A stretch of 64,000 nt of DNA from Anarhynchus alexandrinus (Eukaryota; Chordata; Aves; Charadriiformes; Charadriidae), in NCBI GenBank assembly GCA_008711295.1, contig VUYV01000041.1:5493790-5557789 (forward strand), written 5' to 3'. Below the pieces are notes generated by a model, which made no database searches, had not been told where the DNA came from, and saw only the letters and a list, made by a program, of their open reading frames with translations. The position numbers were made by a program, and so were the translations under genes. This document shows, piece after piece, positions 49,336-63,700 of the stretch. Positions within the stretch are counted from its first letter, which is position 1. The number at the start of each line of letters is the position of its first letter.

Positions 49336-51839
49336 TACCTTTTCGTCTGTAACTTCAGTAATTTTCTTAACATATTAAGAAAATCCCTGCTTTTTTTTTT
49401 TTTGAGTCAGATACTTATTGAGATCAAGGGGAATCCCTTTAGAAGTAATTGTTATTGCTTTCTGCTGTATCTCTCAGCTTTGTGGCCTAAGCATGTTAGA
49501 AATATCTAACTCACTGTTTTCATTTGGCCTTTAAAAAGTTCTGGCCTAAAACGTTGTTTAAGTCAACTGGAGTGAATTTCCTGTCTCTCTTCTCTTTCAT
49601 GCACAGGTTTTAGGGATCAACTAGACATTTGCCAGTAATAGTCAGATTGTCTACAGTACTTTTGGTCATTTCCCACTGTAACAGAACGTTGTTGACATTT
49701 ACAAATGGTCTGAGACATATGTGAAGCTAATCTGATTTTAGCCTGCTGGTTTATTTCCACTGAAACAAGTCCCTCTTGCTCCGCGTCCAAGAACATTATT
49801 TCAGTTACTGTTGAATTTGTACCTGTTTAAAGTGCTAATTGTCAAACTATGATGTGCTTTTTGGCTTTATTCACTATGATAGATTCTTCTCCTTAACATA
49901 CACACTCCATTACTTATTTCAGAGCAAATGGCACAATTCCTAAGAAACTGGGAAGAATTTTTTTCCTTTACAAGTTGACAAGTGTCACTTAAGTATACTT
50001 GCTAAGAAACTGCATCACTTATGAAAATACCTAATGTCTTACTGGAATTTTAGAGTGTACATTGAAAAGTATATACTCTGAGGAGATTTGCACTACTCTT
50101 CTCAATGATGTTATATATTTTCTGTGAGATTAATTACAGAAGTCAAAGAAATTTCATGATAATCGAGGCAACTTAATGTGTCATCTTTAAGAAGACCAAT
50201 TCTAGGAAACTTGTGAGAACTAGGTGTATAAATAATCTAAGAAATCATATTATATTGTGTCAATATTTGCATGAGTTTCTCTATCAGCACATCTGTAACA
50301 AGGATGCTGTCAAACATAGAAGAATAGTTTCACAACTGACAACTGTGGTTCTATCTAACTCACATGAATACTTTTGACCAACCGTAAAGCTCTATAGGAA
50401 GTAAATACAAAGCACACAATTTACAACTGCATTTTTTATAAGTAACCCCTGTGAAAATCATCAGTAAAATTAAGGTGAAATAGCTGTTTTGCCAAAGGGT
50501 TGCATTCTGCCACATCGTTGCAAATGTTGTGAGGATACCTAACGTTTCTTATCAGGTATTTACTAAATTCAAAGTACTGTATTACTGAGGTCTTTAGAAT
50601 TATATTTTATAAGCATCTGTATTTAATAGGCATTTATATTTCCCCAAATCGTACAGACTTAGGGAGCTTTTTTCTCAGATTATTTTTCTTCCAGTTGTGT
50701 CTGCATCTCCGTAGTCATACCAAGCTGCAAACTGACTGACTCAACAACTTCTTTCAGTATGTTTACCCCACAATTTCTGCAATTTTGAAGGAAAGCCGCA
50801 AGTGGAGCTTCAGATTAAAGTTTAGATATTTGCGGTTCTCTCTAGTTAGCATAACTCACGCAAAAAACTTTGAGGCAGCATTTGAATGACGTCCATATTA
50901 ATTTTGCAGTCACAATTTTGTGACAATGAAGTTAGCTGGGGTACAGCCTGTGTCTCTTATCTGCAAGCTGAGAGCATTTGCACGTTGATACATATCACGG
51001 CAGTGTGCCTCTTCTTCCTGGAAATGTAGGGAAACTGTGGGCAAACACTGAAGTACTAGAAACACTTTGAAGGAGTTTGTAGTCGTTAGCCTATACAAAT
51101 CCCAGTCAAACCCAAAAACAAACAAAAAATCAAAACAAAACCCCTAAACCCACCCACAAACCACCAGGGTATTAGAATAACAGTTTGTGTGGACAGGTCT
51201 AAAGTTCGGGGCAGAATATAGATTATAACTCCGGTTAATTTTACAGTAGAATCAAGGTGTTCATAACTTGGTGAAAACAGGTGCTCATGCCTTCCCTTCA
51301 TTTTCTTAAATATATAGTACCTCTTAACACATTAACTCTTAATTCTTGCTGTTAGAGTTAGTGAATATGTCCAGAGTTTAACAAATAATTTTTCTTAACA
51401 GCTTGCCTCAGTTGTTGTGTTGTCAGCAGATCTTGCTGTACTTAAATCAGTCAGTGGAAGGAAGGTGGGAACTCTATATTAATAGAGTTCAATGAAAGAA
51501 ATAGAAAAGCCCTGTAAAAGAAATGCTTTCAATGTACTAAAATTCTTTGTGTTTCAAAATTGGTGAATAAGGAGAAAGCATTGAAATGACTTATTTAGAT
51601 TAAAAAATAAAAAGTCTAAGAAGAAATCTAAGTAGCCCCATATTTTATCTCCCTTATCATAACAGTTTGAGGAAAAAATGATTTAGGGACAGAAAGCAAA
51701 GCGTAGGAATAAGTCATTAATTTGTAACATGGCAAAAACCTAAGAGGTAATGTTCTCTAATTGCCAGCAACCTCATATAGTTCAATCTGGTAAGAGGGTT
51801 CACAGACTGATGACAACATGTGCAAGCTACATAAATTAC

Positions 51840-52010
51840 TCAGGTTAATTGAAATTAAAAGAGATTCGGAGGAACTTTGTAAAGGTTTAGAGGAGATAGG
51901 AGAACAGATGGCATGATGGCAAGTGGAGTTCATGGTGTTGAAGAGCAAAGGGGATGCATTTTGGAAGGAATGTTTTGAACTAATTGTAACTACATTAACA
52001 ACAGCAGTTT
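51840..52010 (+). mobile_element. Old CR1-like ORF2 fragment in KITLG intron 1
   Basis: The stretch reading gagattcggaggaactttg, then ggagaacagatggcatgatggcaagtggagttcatg, then gcattttggaaggaatg, follows the order of the segment just after the reverse-transcriptase core in old CR1 copies of sauropsids ('dkmASGVHGVEEQRGCILEGMF' like). It is highly diverged, with both ends lost. The assignment is by pattern memory only. Confidence 0.5.
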
Positions 52011-55000
52011 TCCGTAGTTATAAAAATTATTTACAAACTCTTTTTTTAATGTTCTTGTAGCAATACTTGGTCAGGAAAAATCCCTGTGTTGTACCTGTGG
52101 TAGAACAAATCAACTGACATACTGGGATGCAGGAGGAGCAGAAAGAGAAACATAAAAACTGTAATGCTTTTATGATGGATGTAGTCAGCCATCTTGAAAA
52201 AAGTCCTGGTTGCTCCATCAGAAGAAAGAATATAAAATAAATAGTGGTCCTAAAATAGGCAAAAGCATTACACGGAAACATAGTGCATATGAAGGGGGGA
52301 CTGGAAGCTGAGGGCAAGAAACTACTGAGTGATATACAAGAAGTAGTAGAGCAAATGATTACTGGACATTACTGATCTTTTCTTGGTGCAAGAGCCAAGA
52401 AATATTTAACACAAGCGAAAGTCAGAAGATGCTAAAACACACAATTACCAGTCTGGAAAGCTTTTTGACACTAGGTATAATATGGCTTGAAATGCAGCTT
52501 GATAAATGTCAGAGTGAGCCCAAGAGGTCACTTCCACCGAAAGGGGTAGTCCTAGTCTTCTCACCCTTGCACATCTCTTCTCCTCCTCCGCTCATTCCTC
52601 AGGGATTAGTTTTCTGTCTCTGAGCTGAATTGGCTAGTCACTGTGAATTTACTGACTTGCAGAGGGGTCGGGTGAATGTCAGAGGGAGGGAAACCGCAGA
52701 GAAAGAGACACTGAGAGCCCTCTCTCAGCAGCAGGGAGCTGTTAGATCGCTTCAGACCATCTCATTAACCTCGAAGGAAGAAAAAAGGATTATACACTTA
52801 AGTAGGTAAAAGGCAATGGTTACTTTAGTTTACACTCTGAGCATGAAAGGCTGCTTATCTTGTAATTCATGCAGTTAAGGAGAAATTTTCGAATAGGCAA
52901 TATATTCTGTGGGTTTGAATGATCAGGTTTCTTCAGTTTTCTGTGGCTACCAGACTGATCATGTACCGATCTGACACTTCTTATTTTCCAAATCTTCATT
53001 GCCTTAATTGCACAAGTCAGATTTGGCCTAATTATAAACTCAATTTCATATACAACCATCTGCCAAAATTACCATCTGTAACAATTCAGCCTTTAGTTTT
53101 GAGAAAAGGAAACCCTTTGAAATATATTGTAGCTGAACTCCAATTACATGTGAAAGTAATGACAGCTGAGACATTTACACTGAAATATCCTTCATTTAGC
53201 ATGTGAGTATGAGTGTTAGAACTCATAAATTTTTTTGCAATGCTGACATGTTGCATGGCTGCAGCCATTGAAAGACAGTGTAGTTTCCATGGACATTCCC
53301 TGAAAGATACTCTTGTCCAGTACTTCAGTATCAAAGGGAAAAGACACTTAAAAGTATGTCCTCCCCTTTTAGGGGTGCATAAGAATTCAAAATATACTTG
53401 AGTTTATGATGCAGTAATGCAGTCACTGACTTTTTATGTTATAGGAAGCATTTCAATCAGTCCCATCCCATTTTTGCCATCTGCAACTTACATTGTCCTG
53501 GAACAACCTTATACATTGCTTCAAATTGCTTCAAATTCCTTAAAATGGCCTTTCTGGCAATTTGCTTTCTTTAAAAAAAATAAATGCATACATCTCATGA
53601 AAATAATTTCAGAAAGAACTTTGAAAATTAACAATGGCAGGATGCATTGTAGTAAATTGTGAAAAAGGAACTGATGTTCAATTGATGTGCAGTTGGAATA
53701 ATAATCACTTAGGCATTTTTGACATATGGAAATATTTTCAATTTAGATCAAGAACTTAAAAAAATAGTTGATTTGATCTTACTAATATACCGACTTAATT
53801 GCTTTAAGACAAGGCATAATGTATTTGTAATTCCAGCTTGCTGAGGTAAATGGCTTATTGCCTGCCCAGTGCTTACATTGTCTTGCAAGTATACTTAAAT
53901 GTTTTCAAGATTAGTTTCTAATTTGATGTGTCAGTTACCTGATTTGTCTGCAGTCTCACAAGCTGTAACTTCAAGGCATTTGCGATTAATCTTGTCCATC
54001 AGTCTATCAATTCGGATAAATATTCTTTTCACAAAAAAATATAGATTCATTCTTGATGCCTTTGGGTTTTTTCCCAGTAAGAAAACAATTCAAATCTGGT
54101 GTTTTTTTACTCTGTGTTGTTTAGAAACAGCTGAGATGAACTTGCATGATTCTCACAAACATTTCTTGGTGCGTTACTAATACGTACAGCTCAGCTTGTC
54201 AGGCACAGTGATAAGAAGTACGAAATCAAGATCTACTGAAATCTTGAAAATGAATAGTTGTAAATAGGTCTAGGAAGAGCAATGTTGCTTTTGAGGGACT
54301 CATTGAAATTTTGATTATTGACAAGTGTACAGTCATATGCTCCAAAGTTTTGAATGGTAAGGTTTAATTTACACATTTCCCAGGGTAATATCGTGACACT
54401 ATTGTATGAAGAAATGCTATGTAAATGAACAAGAACAATAGGATTTTTATTGTGACAAGTAAATTCAACATGCTGAAAGTCCTCAGGGTTTATCCTGCAT
54501 TTCCTGATAAAGGAAGATGAAAACTTAGCACCAAAGCCAGGAGATGCAGGTTTCATTTTTCACTTTTGTTGGTTTGGTTTTTTAGCATGCTGGCTTTTAA
54601 ACGGCTTGCCTGTAGGTGCTTTTAATCTTTTCCCGTGAAAAATTCTCTTCCAGAAACCTCCTGCAGTTCTTGTAAAAATTGACTATAGATTATTGTTAAA
54701 ATGTCTGCAGTGGCGGTTTATGGGGCCAGAAGCTGACTTCATTGCCAACAACACGTGTTCTGTTGGAAACAGAATATGGCGTGGAAAGGGTTATGTATTT
54801 GTTTTAAAACTCAAACTGTTTGTAACAAACTAGGCGCTGTTATGTTAAATTTTCCTCTGAATATTCACTTATGGCACATACGAGGTCTTCTGTTGGCTTA
54901 GCATAGGGTTTTATCCACAAGATGCTTGTAAAACTCCGCATTAAGTCTGTAAAGCCACATTTCTAAATCACGAATGGTGTACAGGTAAATCATTAACAGA

Positions 55001-56246
55001 CATTATGTCCAATGTAGTAAATTTCTTGATGAAATGAAAAATAGTGAGAAGGAGCAGAAACTCAAGCTTTACTATAGAAGACCATGTCTTGGCCCCCTTT
55101 CTGCAATTGCGTTGTGTAATGGCACTGTTTCATGTACAGTAGAGCAGTGTGTGAAGAATACTGTTTTATGCTCAAGTAATCATGTAGGTTTAGAACAGCT
55201 TATAAAAGTATCTTTTGAATTCTGAAAGAATGAGTAACAGCTTTTATTGCTGACGTTCAAAGTTTGAGGTGTCACTACTGACGATGAAAGGAAAATTAAA
55301 ATATCGCTTAAGTATTTCCCAAGAGATCCAAGATTTAAAACAGCTGAAAAGTAGAATGACCTTCTTTCAACCATTTAGTTGGTGTTGAAAACTTCTGGTT
55401 GTTTTGCTGTTTTTTTTAGTCCCTTCAAAATACAAAATCACTTTCCCCACCAACGTTTTACAAGAGAAAAATACATGTTGCATCACAATTAGAAAAGTTA
55501 TCAACTGAGGTTTTGGGGGATCAAAGTGAAAACTTCCCAACTCTGCTGCATTGAGTTTTCCTGTTGCAAGCCTTTTTAAGCTGATGCAGGTGCTACTGTC
55601 TGGAATATATCCAGAGAAGCAAGGTTTTGTGTGCGTAAATTGGGAATACCTCTTATGTCGGCTGTTCTTTATCAATGGGAGAAACTGCTCTGACTAATGA
55701 GGAGCTATCCCTTTCAAAGGTTGCATGACTTAAAGTGTTGATTTTAAATTGTTTGCTCCTCTTCACTTCAGAAGCAACCACCTGGCTGGATACTGCATCC
55801 ATTGTAATGGCCGCAACAATTCTCAGTAAGAGGTAGGGTAATCCTCTATTTACATTTGCTGGAGAGGAGAGCCTGAGAAACTAAGGTACAATAGAGAGTA
55901 AATAAATACAATTTGTAATCTGAGAGGAGGTAAGACAAAGGCAATGCTTTGGTTATTTTCCATGAGTTTGGGGGGTTTTCTGTTGCTCCTGTGTCATGGA
56001 GCACTGGAAGTCAGATTGGCTTTTTAATTAGGCATAATGAAAACTTGGATACTAGGGTTCATCTCCATAAATACGTCAAGAGAACAAACTGGAAAGATGA
56101 GTGTATAACTACATAAGCAAAGGAGCAGTGTTGCTATGAGAACACACTGATATAAACTGCTACCAGTACAATTAAACTGGACGGTACAAGAAGGCTTTTA
56201 ACCATCGGAACAGTGAAGATCTGGAACAATTTCCCAAGATTCACCT

Positions 56247-56740
56247 CGAATACTGTGTTGGGTTTTAGGACCCTCACTACGAGAAAGACATTGAGGTGCT
56301 GGAGCACATCCAAAGAAGACAAAGCTGGTGAAGGGTCTAGAGGACAAGTCCTTTGAGGAATGGCTGAGGGAACTGGGGTTGTTTAGTCTGGAGAAAAGGA
56401 GGCTGAGGGGACACCTTATTGCTCTCTACAACTACCTGAAAGGAGGTTGTAGTGAGGTGGGGGTTGGTCTCTTTTTCCAAATAACAAGTGATAGGACAAG
56501 AGGAAATGGCATCAAGTTGCGCCGGGGAGATTTAGGATGGATGTTAGGAAAAAATTCTTCACCGAAAGTGTTATCGAGCACTGGAACAGGCTGCCCAAGG
56601 AAGTGGTTGAATCAGCATCCCTGGAGGTATTTAAAAGATGTGTAGACATGGTGCTTAGGGACATGGTTGGACTTGTCAGTGTTAGGCTAATGGTTGCACT
56701 AAATGATTTAAGGGTCTTTTCCAACCATGGTTCTGTGATT
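56247..56740 (+). mobile_element. CR1 LINE, 5'-truncated copy in KITLG intron 1
   Basis: This is a 5'-truncated CR1 of a different subfamily from the copies at 6.6 and 14.0 kb. It reads from the late ORF2 (cgaatactgtgttgggttttagg, then ccctcactac, then gaggtgctggagcacatccaaag) through '[35 protein letters not shown]' and '[31 protein letters not shown]'. The 3' UTR is gtgcttagggacatggttgg, then gggtcttttccaacca. The element stops at ttctgtgatt, with only one unit of the usual terminal octamer repeat. The '[11 protein letters not shown]' and 'cttagggacatggtt' blocks distinguish this subfamily. The copy sits sense to KITLG. Confidence 0.93.
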
Positions 56741-57740
56741 ATTCCCTCCACTCCCACTTTACTTCTCCACTCTTTCTATTTGGTTTTATCCAGTTCTGTT
56801 ACAAATGTAAGCTGTCTGTGGCATCAAAGGACTGGGATATAACAGAATTGTTATCTGGAGCCTACGTGTCTCAGGAGTTAGCTGAAGCCCTCAATGACTT
56901 TGAAAACTGATACCTGCTGTTGAATGGGGCAAATAAAGTCAGTCAAGAGATTTATGCTCCAGGAATACCAGTTTTTTGATTGCATGTTGAGGAGGATTGC
57001 CTGGGCCTATCCCTGTATGTTGGAATTCACATTACTGGTATCATTTGCCCCAGAAGCAAATGATGCCAGAGCTTTTCTGGATAGACTGCAGAGTACCACA
57101 TTTGCCTGATGTTGGTTATAAGATCTTCACAATGGCAGAGGGACTGAGGAAGCTGCTGGAGCTCAATCCCATGATCTTTATCATGATGCAAACCTTATCA
57201 TTTATGCAACCTCTATTTTTCACCATATCTTGAGTGGTCTTGTAGACCACCAATGTAGACAGCAGCTGTAATGTCAGGAAATGAATAGTCTCACGATATA
57301 TAGTACAATACTGATGTGAAAAAATATCATCCTTCAGCACTGTCAAAACTTATACTGGTGTTGGCATATCCAAAAGATTCAAACAGTGTTTTTAATCATA
57401 TCTAAGCTTGTAATTGTAAGGATGTAATACAATTAAGGTAGGTCGATGAAGCACACTTCATCTTGACTGTACTGGCATCTAGTTTTAGTCTGTGTTCAGC
57501 AATTATCCTTTTGTAATGAGGTCTCTCATATCGAGCAGGTCAGAGAAATTGGTTTTGAATTTATACCCCTATAAAGATACAGGGCCTATCAGGGATGTTA
57601 TCAAAGAAATTCAGAGTTCAGAAACAGAACAGTGTCTTTCTGAGGACGTGTTTGGTTTAAGACCAAGTTGACCAGTCTGTGATTTATGTTTTAAAAATCA
57701 TCCTCTGCTTATACAAGAAAGTATAAATGGATTCAAAAGA

Positions 57741-57778
57741 GAAAAAAAAAAAAAAAAAAAAAAAAGAAAAAGAAAAAA
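57741..57778. repeat. Poly-A / A-rich simple repeat
   Basis: A run of 24 A is followed by AAAAAG-type interruptions. No retro-inserted sequence or target-site duplication could be recognised at its 5' side, so I treat it as simple sequence and not as the tail of a processed pseudogene. Confidence 0.8.
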
Positions 57779-60700
57779 TGCCCCAAAATCTTTTAATTGT
57801 TTATAAGAATATTTTTTTCCTGATTTTCTCTTTCCACAGGCTCAAGCATGAACTGAAAACTCGTCAGATTTATAGTACAGTTTACTTTCTTGCAAAGTTT
57901 ATGTTCATGAAAAAGTAAGAATACACTTAACCTGTTTTACTTCATACTACGAATGAAATACTAGGGAGGACAGAGACATTTTCATCATGTACATGGGTTT
58001 CATCGTATGCCAAGTAATGAAATAGCTGATGTTTTCACTGTTCTTGATTTTTTTTTTTTTATTAATTTTGTCAGTGTAATAGTTCTCCCAACCCAAATTC
58101 CATGTACTTTGTAGCAGATGGTAAGAATTAAAGATCCAGGACAGAATTTTTGTAACAGCTCTTATTCCATTTCCTTTGCTGGCGCTTGAAGGTCTAAGAT
58201 TAAAAAGGGTGGCTCTGTATACATTTTCATTAGAATTCAAAGGAATATTCAAGATAGTGGATTTTTTTGCACAAACTTGGCAAACAAGCAAGACGTCTGA
58301 AATAAATCTTTAAAAACAGTCATTAAATATTTACGTAAGAGAATGTCTTTTCGTTCCCTGAGGAAGTCAGATCATCCACCTCCATACCAGTGTGAGAATC
58401 TTGTCACCCCTGCCAGATAATCTTGTATCTTGCTTTGCCTTCCCCTTTCAATTACTTAAAAATGCCTTTGGATTTATGCTAGAAAACTCTTTCGTAAGTT
58501 CCCAAGGAGGGGGGGAGGGAAGACAACTTCCTCTTTGGAGTTTGTGGGAGGTTTTGTTGAGTCAACTGAAGTCTGGTCTTCTGCTTATTTCTATTTTGAT
58601 TGTGTAGGTATTTTGGATCTCAGTGCCTCTGTTAACAGAACAAGTAAATGTTGGTCTTCATCACTCTAAAGTCGAATAGAAAATTGTAAACTTTTAGTAC
58701 CAGTCCTGGATGATTGTAGTGGAACTTTACAAGGAGGGGGAAAAAAAAATATCTCTTGCCAGTGCATATGTCTTAAAAAGACTGTACTAAGTGCAGGACC
58801 TCTGAAGGTCCTCAGAATCTCTGATTATGACTTAACATTATTTCAAAATATATGTTTTGGGTTTTTTTTTAATTTTTAACCTTTCTTCCAGTTGAAATGT
58901 TTTTATCCATAAAGCTCCTGGTTCTTTGCAGAACTAGCATGCCACCTGATGGATGGTTATCAGTAAATATTTATTTGGATGCCCTTAACACAAGGTCCAG
59001 AAGCAACGTCCATATATAATTACCTGTCTCTTGGTAACTTCACTTCCCAGTGTTTGGGAACTAAACAAACTGGCTGTCATCCAGGACAGATTTAGGATGC
59101 ATGGAAACTGCCTGAATCTCTGGTTGTCAAGTGAGATTAAAGAGAGGACAAAATTTATTATGGAATAGATAACATTTTTAAAATGCCAACATTTTTAGGA
59201 CAGCCAAATATTTTACGTTGGTATCTTTACAGGGATGGAAAATAAACACATTAATTTACACATCAAAAACACTGTTTTGTAGTTGTAATTACAAAATACC
59301 TGGATTACACTGATTTGCAAGGCAAACTCTGTATCAATTTACACTTCCTCTTGCTTATCATGTTGGTGCTGGATCCAGCTGAAACGCACAAACCAAACAC
59401 AGGAGGAGTTTGGTTGCACCTTACTAAGGGCAACAGTAGCACATCGGCTGGAGCAGTCTGCTGCTTCTGCATCTGTCAAGGAGAGCTGGACGGGGTAGAA
59501 GATGATAGAAATTACCCTGAAGTTGCATGAAATGAAGTTGGCATATAGTCTGAGCGGCTTCCTAGTTTTCCCAAGACCTGGATGGTGGGAAGGAGTAGTG
59601 TGTTTTAGCACTTTCTCCGCATGGTAAGACCATGTGCCTTTAATTTGTCTCGGGAAAAAGATGTGCGTACCTTGGCAGAACTAGAGAATGGTTTCTCCTT
59701 CCAGCTGAAGAAAAAGTAGTGAAGAAAAAGTGGTTCTGTGTTAGCATGTAACAGGTTTGGAACTATTTTTATCCATTGACCTGAATAGAGCTATTTTTGA
59801 TTCATTAACGGTGTACCTTAGAAGGGAACAAGGTCTGTAAGCATCTGGGTACAGCAGTTGGCTTTTTCTTTGCACGCGTGGCTGGTGGAATCCAGCAAGT
59901 GCCACTTCGGCATTCTGCCACGAAATGGACATTTAGCTGAAAAATCCTGCTTTTGTCAGTCATCATCAGGCGTTCCAGAAGTCTCTCATGGGAAAGCAAG
60001 TGAGTGTGTAAAGGTTAGGGGGAAGAGGTTTTAAGGTTGGGAACATCATGGACAGGCAAATACAGAATGTCACAAAAAGATTAAACAGCTGTGAAAGCAG
60101 GTTGCCTGCTGAACTCATTTGAATGTAGGGAGCAATGGCACCTTTCTCTGCTTATGTTTGTAACAATAACTCATTAATTTCCTTCCTCTTTACCCCATGA
60201 AGTACCCTCGTGTTATATATTTTAGATATTATATGCAGAACTGGGTAGAAGAGCATTCTGCATTTTTTTAAATAACTGGATGTGTGTTCAAATATTTCAT
60301 GTCTTAAAACACTCCAAAACTTACTCTGAAAAAGTAAGCAGCATTTCTGTAGTCTATGTTTAAATCAGAATGCAAATAAATCACTCTGATACTCCCTGAT
60401 GAATTTTGTTTACTTTTATCATCATTCTCCCTATTACATATCATTGTTAAAAAAAAAAAAAAAGAATAGTATCAAGTCACTAGAAAAGTATGCATCTGCT
60501 TTTTGTAATCATAACAAAGCATGTAGGGTGTGATCCAGAGATTTTTAGGTGTCTCGCCCCAGCAGGGTGACTCACTGAGCTGGAGTTAGCCTCCGTTTTG
60601 TTCAATAGACTGCCAAAAGGTTGTTCAAGAAAACTCACATGTCGACTGGGGAGCTTCCCAGAAGTTAGGGTGCCCAGATGGAGGAGCATGTGCGAGTCGA

Positions 60701-63700
60701 GGATACACATAAGCGTTCTGATGCCTGTGCAGTGAACGTCTTTTTTTTTTTCCTACGTAATGGCTTGCCAGTGTAAAATGCATAAGTGTTCTGAAAGATA
60801 AGGGTCAGGGACACCAGTGTGCCCTCATTTTGGCCCTTCTGGCTAGGAATCCATCATAGGTGGGAAAGTGTCTCCAGTGGTAATTATGAGGTAGATGTCA
60901 GAGGAATATAGATATCTGTGAGTTGGAATTACCTTGGTTAGAGGAAATTTAACCCAAATCTGTCAGTCGTTAGCGAGTGCCCTAGATGATAGGCTGTTAT
61001 ATTCGGTTAGACTGGTGCCAGTCTTTTGAAGGCCAGTGGTGGGTGTACACTGGACTTAATGCCTCAACTGTGTGTTATTCAGGGATCACGCAGTGGTTTC
61101 CTCCAACTACACTGAAGTCAACTCCAAGGTACCTGAGAGCACGGAGGGACCTTTCCAGTTCCAAATGTGCTTGCCAAAATACTTCACTGCTTCCAGAACT
61201 AGGTGGTCATGGCTGGGTGGCTTTTTTCCCACACTTAACTCACTTTTCTGGGTCTTGAGCAATATTTGTCATTTGAGCAGTGTTTAGGCACAGCCATTTA
61301 GAGTACTAAAGTTGGCGCTGTCATTTGCATGGGTGAAGGTATCACTGAATACCATGAAAATGGGAATTGGATTACATTCTGTATAAATGCTCTTCTTTCA
61401 CTTTAAGATTTTTCCACACTGACAGTAAATTTCTTAATTGGTTAAAGACACTTCTTCCATGACTTTAATTATCTCTATCACAGCTATATAACTGAATAGA
61501 TTAGTAGACATATGAAAGAATTATTGTGCTCTTATGCTTCTGGATGCTTTGTGGTTAAAAAAAAAATAAAGGCAAGAAATATCTTTTCTTGCTGTTTTCA
61601 TTTTCTCTGAATCTTCTTTAAAAAGGCTTTTTAGGGCATAAGTATGAACATTAAGTTAGCTATCCATGACTGACCAACCAACGTTGTCTATGGCAGAAGT
61701 TCACAAGCTGTGCCTCAGCAAAGCAGCACGCAAACGCTGCCTGAGGAGCCAGCCCTGAGAGACGTTCCTACCCCAGCATTAGCAGAAGTGAAAAATAAAT
61801 TTGGGAAGCCTAGCCCAGGGTGAATATTGTTCCACATTGTCAGCTAACCCTACTGCAGCCATGGCTTGGTTGTGGTTAATTGGATGATTTGCTTAAGAAA
61901 CTGGGCTGAAAAATCCCGTGGCTAACATGATTTGAATGCAAGAAATTTTATAATGAAGAACCCATTCATCTGTGTAGTTACTACCTCTCCCTGTGCTTAA
62001 TGGTTTTTTGCATTTTATTATTTGCCTTTTTTTTTAATTTTATTTCTCCCTACTTATGATTAGAATTGTTATCAGTACAAACTAGATATTTGGAAATGTC
62101 CAGACTTTCCAATGTATGGTTTATTTAGCAATATGGTATTCCCCTTGCTGCTTTCAATTTAAGGAATTAGCTAAACATTAACCAGCATGATTGAGTATCT
62201 TTGATAGCGTACTGTGAAAAAGATGCTAAAGCACTCGTTCAGTAGCCTTTGTCAACACTCCAGATCATAAATGAAGAACATAAATGAAAACGTTGTTGAT
62301 CTACAACTGAAAGTATAGCCTTCAACACAATGGATCTCTAGCTAAGTCTCTAAAATGCTGTTAACTGAAATTATAGATTGTGGTTCATAAGCAATAGTAA
62401 AAATAATTTGCAGAATGATCGAAAGCGTGTACTTTAATTTGAATTATCCTTTCCAGTCTAATCATTATTTTTTCCCTTTCACAAAAGCAACTTAAATATT
62501 CAGCATTTAAGAGATTTCAGAATATAAAAACAATTGAATAATTTTTGAGCCAAAAATAGGAAGAGGCCCTTCGGTATACACGTCTGCCTCCTGTCTGCCA
62601 TATATCTTCAATTTAATGCTGGTAGATGATGTGTGATTAAATCCTGTGGCCAGCTTTGAAATCTCATTTTAGCTTAGAAGTAATTATATATGGAAATCTG
62701 TTATGAGTACTGTGTGGGTAACTTTCATTTATGGTTAGTAAAGTGTAAAACTGGAATCTCTATTTGTAAAGCTGTTGCTTAAGCTTCCCTTTTGTTCTGT
62801 CCTTGATTTAATTCAGTCTATTCAAGTTTTGCTCAAACAGCAGGTTTGGTCATTAGTAAGTAACACAAAAATAGCTTAGCTCTTTGATCTATACAGTCCT
62901 TACAATGTGCCTGTAGGCATGGGTAATATAAATATTTTGTAAGTGCAAATAATTAAAGGATTTTGGATAATAGGTATGTTGAAACTAGCAGTATTTTGCA
63001 GATTTTCAGTTCCTGTTGGATGACACAGGGAACAAATAAGCAAGAAAAAACCTCAAATCATCTTGAAATTTACAAAGCATTTGTTTTTAATAGCAGTTAT
63101 AAAAATTACTATGCTTTTAAATCCCATTATTTACATAGAAAAAAGTGTATTCTTATTGACTTGCATGATTATAAAATGTGTACTGATTTTCGAGCTGATG
63201 TATGGGTTGTTTTTAGATCCAGAAGTATGAAAATTGACAAGATGCATCAGAGTTCTGGTTTTATTTGGAGTGTGCTGCTGTTTTGATTAATGTTACTCAG
63301 TTGATCTGGCAAAAAAAAATATTTCCAGTTGTTACTTTTTTGATTATTAGACTGTTAGGTTAAATATCATCCTATGACAGTGACACAAGTCAGTGAACAA
63401 ATCCCATCTTCCTTTACATACTAATCAGTATTGAGGAACCCAATAAAGAAATCCACAGTTTCTGGTGTGGATTTCATCTCCAAAGAACACATCAGAGAAA
63501 CGTCCCTGAACCCCAGCGAGTGTAACTGGTAGTGTACTGTTTAACTCTGAAGGTAGAACTACGTTTTTTTTCATTCTTGAAAGCAGTATTGTTAGTCCAT
63601 TTTGAAGCTGGTTGTCATTAACTTCTCGCCTTTTATATTTCTTCCAAAAATCACTAGTGGGGAAGTAGTCTGTCAACTTGAGGTCCCCTTTGGTTTCCTC

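Noticed and set aside
51114..51165. Runs of AAAC/CCAC-like units, considered as a microsatellite or telomere-like array
   Set aside because: The units are irregular with no fixed period. There is one 'ccctaaaccc' similarity to telomeric sequence but no repeated TTAGGG/CCCTAA array.
56041..56075. aacttggatactagggttcatctcc as KITLG exon 2 (human exon 2 begins acttggatt)
   Set aside because: Only the first few bases agree. The following sequence does not encode the hydrophobic signal-peptide core, and there is no good acceptor before it.
57741..57778. Poly-A tract as the tail of a processed pseudogene
   Set aside because: No recognisable cDNA-like sequence or target-site duplication precedes it. 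It looks like simple A-rich sequence.
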